The translations under genes were made by a program, and so were the position numbers. Shown here in pieces: positions 55,710 to 64,000 of a DNA stretch of 64,000 bases. A model generated the notes under the pieces. The model saw nothing but the letters and a program-made list of their open reading frames with translations, made no database searches and was not told the origin of the DNA. This stretch comes from Bemisia tabaci (lineage: Eukaryota > Arthropoda > Insecta > Hemiptera > Aleyrodidae). The stretch covers positions 42,878,157-42,942,156 of the forward strand of contig NC_092797.1 in assembly GCF_918797505.1 (NCBI RefSeq). The letters run 5' to 3'. How positions within the stretch are numbered: the stretch's first letter is position 1; the number at the start of each line of letters is the position of its first letter.

Positions 55710-58700
55710 ATATCTATTGATTTTTTTTCAAATATGTTTGATTTCTTTTTCAAGCAAATTAGATTTCTTTAGAATTTGGGTTTTTCTTTGGTCCAAAAAA
55801 ATCTCTCTGATAAGAAAACATTTAAAGATTAAAACATAAAGCACCAAGAAGATCGGATAATGACATATATCGGGCAATTCGTGCTACATTTGTTTTTACG
55901 CATTAAGTAATCTGAAACTACTGCTATGAACCTTTATTAGTTCAATTTTTTTGCCGCACATTTTGAATACTCAAAATCAGCCAAATGCTGTATGTATTCT
56001 TTTTCAACCTCGTCTTGAAGACCTTAAGTGATAGAATATGAGTTGCCTTTTAGTTATTTTGCACAGATTAGTCAAATTTTATCCCCTTACATATCAAAAT
56101 TTCGATGAACTTCCTTCCCCTCTCTCCTGATGTATCTTCGCATCCATTTTTTAAAACTTTTACCAGTTGTGTATTATTACTTTATAAAAGAGAACTTCAA
56201 ACATTGTATAGACAATTTTTGTATTAATTTTTTTCCAGATTTAAGACTTATCAATTTTGCTACCGAAATTTTTTTTTCCCACTGTCTAAAATGGTTCCAC
56301 TGTTCCTTATTATTTTCAGAGTCCCTGGCGGTGAACTCCAAAGAGTTGTTGATCTTCAAGATGGTCTCGAAGAAAGAGAGGTGATCCGGGTCATGCGGCA
56401 AATCCTCGAAGGATTAATTTATCTCCATGATCTTAACATTGCCCACTTAGATTTGAAAGTAAGTCAGTTTTAAGGGTTGAAATCGTGAGGAAGTTGTTCT
56501 CTTGCTCATTGATTCTCTTCTTCTTCACATTTAATCGATAAGGTGATTCAACGGTCGCCATTTTTTGTGTCAGAGTGATGTGCGATGTATCGCATCAATT
56601 CGTTCCATAATTTCGGCTGCTTGTCGTTTTTTTCGAATTTTGAGATCGCACTTCTGTTTTCATGAGACTGAAGAATTCATGCACCGAATTTGACAAAGAA
56701 ATTCATCATATTGAAGGCAGGGTTTTTTCAGAGGAAAAATATCGCATTCAATACTGATATCGAAACTGCACTCGAATGCTATATTTTTCCTGTGAAAAAA
56801 CCCTGCCTTTAATACGTTTAATTTCTTTGTCGAATTTGGTACGTGATGCGATATATCGCACGTTGCTCTGGCGCAAAAAATGGCAACCGTCGAATCAACT
56901 GTATGCTGTGTTCCATTATTGATGTGCATCAAATGATTAATTAAGAATAATACAAATGTAAGACTCTATGACAATACAAAGATAATCTGCTTCAAAGTAA
57001 TCTGTAATTAATACGGTACAGGTTTTACGGTAATACACAAACTTGTACTATTTTCTATCCTGCACAATGAACCTGTCCTATTTATCATCTTGGTTATTTG
57101 GGGGTTTACGACCAGTACACATAGCTCTCACGAGGTAGCTTCATTGTATGAATTTGTAAAATGAAATAAATAAAAAATAAATAAACTCTGAAGTACTTAT
57201 TTGAAACTAATCCATCCATTTGTTTAAATCTTTTTTCCAGCCTCAAAACTTACTTTTAACAGCCAACTATCCAGATTGTGACATCAAACTTTGCGATTTT
57301 GGTATATCAAGAGTCATTCAAAGCGGTGTAGAAGTTCGAGAAATCCTTGGAACCCCTGATTATGTTGGTAAGTATCAAGAAAGTTGCGTATTTATCCTGA
57401 GCCCAAAACTCAAATCAATTCCAATTTCTATCAGTATGTAGGTGTGTGTACTTTTACCTCAAATATTTATCTCATTTGCTACTTATTTTCAAAATTGATC
57501 ATTAATTTTGTCAGCAGTTGGTTCCATGAACATTTGGAAAGAAAAGAAAATTTTATGGAAAGGTTTTCTCAGTGTTCTTGCTGAAAAGTCGATTGTCTCC
57601 ATATAAGTCACCGCCAATGTACCACTAAACAAGGTTTGAATTAGAGCAACTTGTAATTTGTTTCCGCATTAAAATTTTACGTAGAAAACGATTCATACAA
57701 CGAGAAGTTCTGAAATCCAATCTTAAGCGAGATATTAATATGTACACCTAACACTGATCAAATGGAACTCGGATCATACAAATGATGTAATTTATATTTT
57801 TGCCTTTTGACTATTGTTGAACATAAAATTTTATATCATCTGTAAAATTTGATTTCTCAACTTTCTGTTGTGTGTGAATAATTTGCTACGTAAAATTATG
57901 AAGAGAAAATATGTAACCAAGCGCAATAGTTTGTACTTTGTCTAAAGCCTCTATGTTGGTTAGTAACTTGCAATGAAGCGGACCTTAAATTTTATTTCAT
58001 ATTGTTAAAAATCTACGTGGAGTCAGATTAACATGGATGTGTCGACAGACACTTTCCTCTTGACTTCGAGATTTAAGAAAAAACAATGAAATATTTGAAA
58101 CAACTTCTCTTATATTTGCAATCCATTTTCTAACCTTCTTCATTTTCTGATTTCAGCTCCTGAAATTCTCAATTATGAACCTATTTCACTTGGCACAGAT
58201 GTGTGGTCTCTGGGAATTTTAGCTTATGTATTGCTCAGTGGACATTCACCTTTCGCCGGAGACACCAAACAGGAAACATTCTGTAATATTTCCCAGTGTA
58301 ACCTAGATTTCCCTGATGATCTATTCGGCTCAGTTTCTCAAACTGCCAAGGATTTCATCAATGCAACCTTAGTACCTGAACCAGGGTAAGAATTTTTCAC
58401 CCTATAAAAGCAAATTAATGCCTCTCTTATTAATGTTGTTTTACAATACCTAGTTACAATCATCTCAAATCACATTATGACTCGTTATTTGGCTTTGCAT
58501 AAGCACTAATTGTAAGTCCGAAGGCTCATGATGTGTAACTCTGCACCTATGTATTACCTTGGTATTTACTGTGCTAAATTTTACCCCAGAAAAATCCTGG
58601 AAAAAGCCATTTTATTTTTGTTCTTATGTTCTTTACCTTCAAAGATTTTTTACCCTCTAATTACTCATTTGTTTGGCTCCTTGTTTTTGAATCTTCCAAA

Positions 58701-59619
58701 TTTTCGAATGTTTCTAATTGCAAATTCTTCGAATTTTAAAGTCTAATCAATAATGGGTCAGTTGTGCTGGTCACAGAATCGTGTTTTGATACTTGATTCT
58801 TGTAGATAAGCTAAAAATAATAAGATCCGTCCAAACCACAACTTTCTACGATCAATGTTAACCGAGATATCGCCCTTTGAAAAGTCAGGTTTTTAACGTC
58901 ATCCACCGCAGTAGTGACACCCTTGGTTTCTTCCACTTTGCTTTCATCCGAGTTTCACGTTGAATAAGCAGTGCTAATGTGCACCACATTGGCTGATGAA
59001 AACAAGGTGGAAGAAACCAAGAGTATCACTACTGCGGTGGATGACGTCAAAAACTCGACTTTACAAAGGGCGATATTTGGGGTTATTATTGAATGTAGAA
59101 AGTTGCGGTTTGGACGGATCTTATCATTTTTAGCTAATCTACAAGAATCAAGCATTAAAACACGATTCCTTAACCAACGAAACTGACCCATTGTGAAGAA
59201 ATCAATGCCAGTATTTATTTAAACATATTATTTTTCTGAAAGAGCTCTAAGCTAAATTCTCTGGCATACTTTTGCAAATTAAATTTGTAATCAAACATTT
59301 GATTTTTTGCAGCGCCCGCCTAACTGCCCGTCAGTGTTTGTCTCACCCATGGCTTTCCAGTTGTTCATCACCTCTTAACTTAGTAACTCCATTATCTATC
59401 ACATCACAGCCTGACGGAGACAAAGAGGAAGCATCGTCTCGGTTACCAACAGTGCCAGCATCAACAGTTTCAATATCATCGGTCAACTATCAACTTTCAT
59501 CATGTATTTCCAAGTGTGGAGCTCAGTGCGGGTGTAACCATGAGAAAGAAAAGCACTCTAGTATTACGTCCTCACCAGTTGTGGAGATAATCCTTGATAG
59601 TCGAAGTATTATTTGTTAA
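54836..59619 (+). CDS. Drak: Drak, DAPK-related serine/threonine kinase (5' part missing; 5 exons)
   Basis: Seen: join(54836..55048, 56320..56458, 57241..57367, 58157..58385, 59313..59619) is 1015 nt, one carried-over base plus 337 codons and a TAA stop, with every junction GT-AG and in frame. It reads RGKFAAVRKC (end of the glycine loop), AAKF with the ATP lysine (54897-54899), a basic KFIRKRRRS loop, HLDLK|PQN catalytic loop (Asp codon 56450-56452), CDFG (57295-57303), GTPDYV|APE, DVWSLGILAYVLLSG, TKQETF and CLSHPWL. Known: HLDLKPQN rather than HRDLKPEN, plus the basic loop, mark the DAPK/STK17 (DRAK) group, whose fly member acts on myosin regulatory light chain. A Ser-rich tail of about 75 residues follows the kinase domain and lacks the ankyrin and death domains of DAPK1. 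Inferred: active kinase, since all catalytic residues are present. The first half of the glycine loop and the N-terminus are upstream and not found. Confidence 0.92.
55179..55760. repeat. ~580-bp foldback filling the centre of Drak intron 1
   Basis: The two arms (about 55179-55470 and 55471-55760) are inverted copies. Matching segments include AATTTGTTTGAAAAAGAAAT against its complement at 55741-55760, GAGCCTTTAGGCGATTCAG at 55388 against 55541-55558, and GAGTAGC/GCTACTC. Each arm carries a T-run of more than 25 bases (about 55259-55283 and 55679-55704), and these lie at non-mirrored positions. No internal coding sequence is seen. As part of the Drak intron it would fold into a long hairpin in pre-mRNA. 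Confidence 0.8.
56320..56458 (+). CDS. Drak: Drak exon b: alpha-D to catalytic loop
   Basis: The acceptor TTTTCAG ends at 56319 and the donor GTAAGT starts at 56459. It encodes VPGGELQRVV through RQILEGLIYLHDLNIAHLDLK. The intron falls exactly after the catalytic-loop lysine (phase 0), so the HLDLKPQN signature is split between this exon and the next. Confidence 0.93.
56541..56900. mobile_element. Foldback element family Q, copy 2 (Drak intron 2)
   Basis: Inverted arms start AGGTGATTCAACGGTCGCCA and end in the complement at 56885-56900. The interior has GCGATATATCGC-like palindromes and a complementary pair around GGCAGGGTTTTTTC. It is the same family as 22449-22900, which matches it through both arms. 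It is non-coding and lies wholly within Drak intron 2 (56459-57240). Confidence 0.75.
57241..57367 (+). CDS. Drak: Drak exon c: PQN to activation segment
   Basis: The acceptor TTTTTTCCAG ends at 57240 and the donor GTAAGT starts at 57368. It encodes PQNLLLTAN, the metal-binding DFG (57295-57303) and the activation segment GTPDYV. The final base is the first base of the Ala codon of the APE motif. Confidence 0.93.
57368..58156. other. Drak intron 3
   Basis: A 789-bp GT-AG intron. It holds a diverged fragment (about 57670-57735) of the foldback family P, recognisable by TTTTACGTAGAAAACGATTC and GCGAGATATTAAT. Otherwise it is plain AT-rich DNA. Confidence 0.7.
58157..58385 (+). CDS. Drak: Drak exon d: APE motif to subdomain X
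   Basis: The acceptor TGATTTCAG ends at 58156 and the donor GTAAGA starts at 58386. It encodes APEILNYEPIS, the subdomain IX segment DVWSLGILAYVLLSG, SPFAGDTKQETF (a strong DAPK/DRAK match) and FINATLVPEP. The last two bases form a Gly codon with the first base of the final exon. Confidence 0.93.
58752..59192. mobile_element. Foldback element X in Drak intron 4
   Basis: A 441-bp inverted repeat starts AATGGGTCAGTT and ends AACTGACCCATT. Long matching arms include GATCCGTCCAAACC near 58831 against the complement near 59110, and CATCCACCGCAGTAGTGA at 58901 against 59023-59044. There is no coding potential. It fills nearly half of the 927-bp intron. Confidence 0.78.
59313..59619 (+). CDS. Drak: Drak final exon: subdomain XI and Ser-rich tail
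   Basis: The acceptor TTTTTTGCAG ends at 59312 and the TAA stop is at 59617-59619. It encodes ARLTARQCLSHPWL, which closes the kinase fold with the invariant Arg, then a low-complexity Ser/Thr/Pro tail with a small Cys cluster (CGAQCGC) followed by HEKEK. No calmodulin-binding helix or death domain is apparent. The tail is the least conserved part, so its exact end rests on the open frame alone. Confidence 0.88.
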
Positions 59620-59818
59620 GTTTTGATCTAATGTGATTTCCTTTTTTTTAATTCCATGTGTATATGTCTCGTCCAGTGGTGTTGATTGGCTACCCAGTAG
59701 CTTATGTCTTCTCCCAGTAGGATAGCGATCAGCTAGGTTATTTAACCTCAGATCCTCCTTCCGCAGTTTCTCATTTTTCTTTGCGTTTTTTTAGCGAAGT
59801 CTCCTGTTCCTCTTCAGG

Positions 59819-59824
59819 AATAAA
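59819..59824 (+). promoter_or_regulatory. AATAAA polyadenylation signal, proximal
   Basis: Canonical hexamer 200 bp after the Drak stop, followed by T/G-rich sequence (GTGATGGTTGTTATATTTT) suited to a downstream element. It is the first good candidate for mRNA 3' end formation. Confidence 0.5.
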
Positions 59825-60326
59825 TGCAGTCCTATGTGATGGTTGTTATATTTTAAAATCTGATCTTCTCAAGTCCCTTTTCCCCCTCCAAACCAATTAT
59901 ATATGTGTGGTATGTGATTTCCTCTTTTTATGGGTCACACATTTTTCTCTAGTTGAATGAATGAAGCTGTTCAGATTTTTTTTTTCCTTTTGTGTTTCGT
60001 AATTCAATAGATAGCAGTTGTAACTGAAGCAAAAATCTACTTTATGCATTGATCAAGTGGACAATTACTTTCAATGAAAATGCATCTGCATCTATCATCA
60101 GATGGTTTTTTTCCGTTCTTTTTTCAATCATTCTTGAAAAGAAAAAAAAAAATTTCCACGGCCTTCATGTGAACTGTAAGATCACATTGGCCCGCTCACA
60201 TCGATACAACATCGATTTTCAAACTAGCATAATTATCTGATTTTAAAATGATCAGAAACTTCATGGCCGGCCAATCATAGATCATATCTTTTTAGGCACT
60301 CTTATGATGAGAAAATCATAACTTAC

Positions 60327-60640
60327 CAGAACCATACCCTCCAAAAATAACGAGGCCTTTAAAATTTTGTTTGCATTCCGTGTTCAAACCGTTAGTCATG
60401 TTGATAATTTCGAACGATTTAGCCTTCAGATATCTGTTATCTGTGATATTAAAATCTAGATTCATAATAAATGCATAATGTAACCATGTGGTGCCTACAT
60501 TATTAAGTTTTTCAAAGTTTACTGCGGAAATCAATGCGCTGTTTAAACAAATTTCATTGTTATAAATCCATGATTCGTGATAAATGTTTCCCTGCTTCGG
60601 AATCATCGATAGTTTGCATATCCTAAAACTGTGGTACAAT
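60327..60640 (-). CDS. Candidate minus-strand exon, unknown product
   Basis: An open minus-strand frame of about 104 codons runs down to 60327 and meets a clean GGTTCTG|GTAAGTTATG donor. The peptide has ordinary composition (Asn, Ile and Leu rich, four Cys) and ends LVIFGGYGSG, which could be a kelch-type strand or the start of a P-loop completed by the next exon. The acceptor side, CACAG or TTTTAG near 60628-60638, lacks a good pyrimidine tract. I do not recognise the protein. It could be a chance frame antisense to the Drak 3' UTR. Confidence 0.22.
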
Positions 60641-63493
60641 CAGCTGGGCCCTGGTTTTCAAGTTTCAAAAAAATCTGTTAAGATCCAATCACTTTATGGA
60701 AAAAGAAAGGAGGATACAATACTTGCCTTTTAGAGGTATAAAGAGACGTAGGTACTAAAAAAACTGGAGTTCACCAAAATAATTTGTGTTACACTTTTTT
60801 TGTACTTTCATATCTTAAATGAAGATAATTTTTGTATTCGTCCAGCACTTCAAGTGCCTTTTGAAATACCCTTGAACTTAAAAAAGTACCAAGTGCTTAC
60901 AATTACTTTAAAAGACTCAGTAGAAAAGTTTTGCTGATATATCAAACATCTTCAGCGACAAAGTCTCAGTGTCTCAATCAGGTATGAAAATGATTAATGT
61001 ATACCTGACAACCGTTTTTGTTTACCCCTTTTGTCTTTTCTCGTTAGTGGTGTATTTACTTTTCATTCCAACTCATGCTAATTCCCAAGTACTTTTTTGT
61101 ACTTTTTTCTGTATCTTTAAATTTCATTTTCCAATTCCTTATCCCTTTTTTTTCTCCCTGAAAGAAGCATTTTTTCCTTTTTCCTTCTTTTTTTAAAAAT
61201 TATTTCTTATTATGCTTTTGTTCACGGTGGAAATTACTTCTTTACTTGTCCAATCTGGTTTTTTCTGTTTCCTTCCTTCTATCCCGAGTAAGTGTTTGAA
61301 GTACTCTTCTTTTTATTATGATGAAGCTCAATGTGTCATTCTTCCCTCCTCAGCTCTTTATAGTTTTTGTATAGCACACTGCTGTTTTATTGAATTGTCA
61401 TACGACGTAAGTCTGACAATATGACATTGTAAACTTTAAATACAATCCTTCTAGTAAAAATTATCCGAGAATACAATTCAGAATGTTTTATACTCCCAAA
61501 TTAGTCTAATTATCAGCCGAAATCTTCTAGCTCATGGATTTGCATCAAATCAAATCTGTTATTGTCAGACACTGCTCTTAACCTCCTTTTGTCCTTGGCA
61601 CTTTATTTGACAAAGCAGGGATATTCAGAATTTTGCCTCAACGGTCAAATTCACTACTATATTGAAAACAGCTTGAAGTTCAAGAGCATTTTTTTAAAAT
61701 TTTTCAGTCAGTTGTTTTATTAATTGCTCAAAAATTTATTGTGGTACAAATTTATTGGTTGACCCCAATACGTTGTTTTTTTCCGTCGACAGTAAGATTC
61801 GTAGTCCTTGTTTTCATCTGTACAGCTCAGTTAATTTTTGTTCCCTTAACGGACGGTCACTTTATTGGCCATAGCCAAGCAATCTTTTGTGCCCATCAAT
61901 TTTGTATATCAAATTTCAAATTCCATGGTCATCTTTGTCTCCAAGACCAAACATATAATTAACGATTGTGATCCTTTTTCTCAAAATTGTTACCCTCCCT
62001 TGTAGCAAATTTTTTTCTCATCAATGCAAAAATGACATTCCCTATAACCTTGTAAAAGCAGAAACAGCGTAGTTTATTTACTTTGTCGATATATGTACTG
62101 CCTTTTTTCATCAAGTTATCTTTTTTTGTTTTTCTAAAGATCATCACATGTTTTGATTTCCGTGGATCTATTTCATATCGAATTTTTTCCCCCGTGTATC
62201 CATCCAGTTACGAGCAGTAGACTTGCTTTATCCCTGTGAATGAACCTCACTCTGAGCTTATGTTCATGTAGTTTTTGCTGACTTTCAAACGAGAGTTGCA
62301 TTGGGATGATTCTTCAATCGTAAGCAGTAAGGAACTTCGGAGGAACCATGCTTTGACTTCAACCTGGTTCTTTTGCAGGTGCAATTCTAGATTAACTTTC
62401 GATATGAGTAAGTTAAGGATTCTTCTAAAAGAGCTCGTTTGTGTATGAACATAAATGTTGCCAAGCAGATTCCAAGCTGTTTTTGTTTTAGTGTATTTTT
62501 CAATTTTTTGATTCCCCAAGTTATCCTTACAAGAACATAAAGCCAGAATTGTGGCAGCAACTAGACCTACTGAAACATGCTCTTGTAGTGCTTGTGTGCG
62601 CCATGAAAACACTGATCCAGATTTGCAGTTTGGAAGGAAGCAAAAACATCTGTAAACTTTTTTACCCAAAATAATCCGTAGAATCTGGCAATATAGCTCT
62701 CATTTAAATGTCATCGAAGGTTCAGCAATTGTAAGTGCAGTGCAAGGTTCTGCAGATTGGCTAATGACAGATTTTCTCTGTACACTGATTTTGACCTTCT
62801 TTCCTGCTAGTTTTTGAAAAGTCTAGGAATAAATGTTCATGTGAAATAGCAGTGTCGCAGTAATTCTACGACTGTCTTTTAATATGTCACGAGAAATTCA
62901 AAGCATGTCACTTTCAACTAAGTACATGTTTATCTCTCCTTTGACTTAAGAAAAAGGTCATTCTTTATGCATTCCTTTGCTCCGCTCTGAACTCCTTTCT
63001 TGCAAAATTGATTTGAAGACCTTCTTGACTTCTGTATTAGTTCTTTTTTTTGTTTATTGTAGGAAAGTTGGGTTTTAAACAGCATTCCCATCAGTGGATG
63101 TTCTGTTTTATGTAATGCATGAAAAAGGAAGATTTTCTCGACCTTAGAAATTTGAGGCTTCTTATTCCCATGACTTGCACTGCCCATTCACAGCATTACT
63201 TTGTTTTACAAATTTAAACTTTAAATATTCATCATTGCTTTTCAAATCTATGAAAGTAGTAAATAAATTTTTTGAACTGCTTTTTTTTGTACAAAATTGC
63301 AATAAGCCATCATTGTAATATTTTATATGTAGAGATCAGCTCAATTTTGAAATTGCTTATCTTTTGGCTGATTAGTTCCATTAAAAAATTCCCTGTGAAA
63401 ACTCTTAGATTAGCCTGGCAATCACTCGCAGGAAACATCTCAAAATTGGTGCCTCAATTCATTCTACAAGCCCCCTAGAGAAGTTATAAATAA

Positions 63494-63513
63494 TGTAAAT
63501 ATTCATGTACATA
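63494..63513 (+). promoter_or_regulatory. Paired Pumilio-type motifs
   Basis: TGTAAATA (63494-63501) and TGTACATA (63506-63513) both fit the UGUANAUA Pumilio consensus and start 12 bp apart on the Drak sense strand. They matter only if the long 3' UTR is real. Confidence 0.4.
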
Positions 63514-63839
63514 AGTGATTTTTTGTACTGTGTAAAATCAAAATCAGTTTTGAAACCTGCAATCCTTTAGATAATTGATGGCGACTGATTTACGCCACTG
63601 TATGTATGTGCATAGTTTCCTTTTTTTAATTTCTTTAAAAACTTTGTATTTTTTTTCTTTGAAAGTATAACTTTGTTTATCCTTCATATGTTTTATCTTT
63701 TTGCACCCAGTGCACCCTACCTTTTCCATTATCCCTCAGACTATTAACTGATCTGGATGAATAGATTTTATATGAGTATAAAGACGCTTTTAGTGGTGAC
63801 ACCATAAGGGTTCTTTGTCATATCAAATTGGATCCAAAC

Positions 63840-63884
63840 AATAAAAATGACCTAACCCCCTTTAATGCTACCAATGAGAATAAA
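63840..63884 (+). promoter_or_regulatory. Two AATAAA signals, distal
   Basis: AATAAA occurs at 63840-63845 and 63879-63884, with GTTATTTGTGTTG after the second. They are candidates for the distal end of a long Drak 3' UTR. Confidence 0.4.
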
Positions 63885-64000
63885 TTAATACACATAGTTA
63901 TTTGTGTTGCAACTCTAATAGCGTCTACACCTCCTGACCAACTAGTCAATGTCAACGCTGCTGAAATTTCATAACCTGTGAATTATCAAACTTGTGAAGG

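Larger units (their letters stand above)
59620..63900 (+). other. Probable Drak 3' UTR and flank, MITE-poor
   Basis: A T-rich plus strand with no recognised gene and almost none of the palindromic elements that crowd the rest of the window. AATAAA signals occur at 59819, 62828, 63262, 63840 and 63879. A short 3' UTR would end near 59840 and a long one near 63900. The absence of insertions over 4 kb suggests purifying selection on a transcribed 3' UTR, which is an inference. A weak minus-strand open stretch lies at 60327-60640. Confidence 0.5.

Overview
The window looks like nuclear DNA of an insect. It has small GT-AG introns, arthropod-type core promoter motifs, AT-rich sequence with scattered GC-rich islands, and very many short palindromic (MITE/foldback) transposons. 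No prokaryotic gene layout, rRNA, tRNA or CRISPR array is visible. The repeat style suggests a hemipteran (whitefly-like) genome, but that is a low-confidence impression.

Only one protein gene can be supported. Five plus-strand exons between 54836 and 59619 join in frame into the catalytic domain and C-terminus of a DRAK/STK17-type death-associated protein kinase. The first visible exon opens inside the glycine-rich loop at a clear 3' splice site, so the start codon and N-terminus lie in one or more upstream exons that I could not identify. They may be outside the window.

Positions 1-54835 are then probably either the long 5' intron of this gene or intergenic DNA. The stretch is packed with non-autonomous DNA transposons: hAT-like MITEs with 8-bp target duplications (families F and G), a CAGGGTGTC-ended family with 5-bp duplications (I), a CTGCCGTGC-ended family with 4-bp duplications (H), several families sharing CACTG...CAGTG ends (A-D), and one-off foldbacks. 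There are also tandem arrays (units of 21, 30, 37, 68, 69, about 150 and about 307 bp). Several insertions are nested and leave readable target duplications. Two promoter-like islands (about 4936-5053, and a TATA box at 36025) and three juxtaposed 3'/5' splice motifs on the plus strand (6016, 23973, 41911) are the non-repeat signals of note. The splice motifs look like recursive-splicing ratchet points and are about 18 kb apart.

Positions 59620-64000 are AT-rich, nearly free of the MITEs seen elsewhere, and carry several AATAAA signals and a pair of Pumilio-type motifs. This fits a long 3' UTR and flank. One minus-strand open stretch (60327-60640) ending at a GTAAGT donor is a weak candidate exon of another gene.
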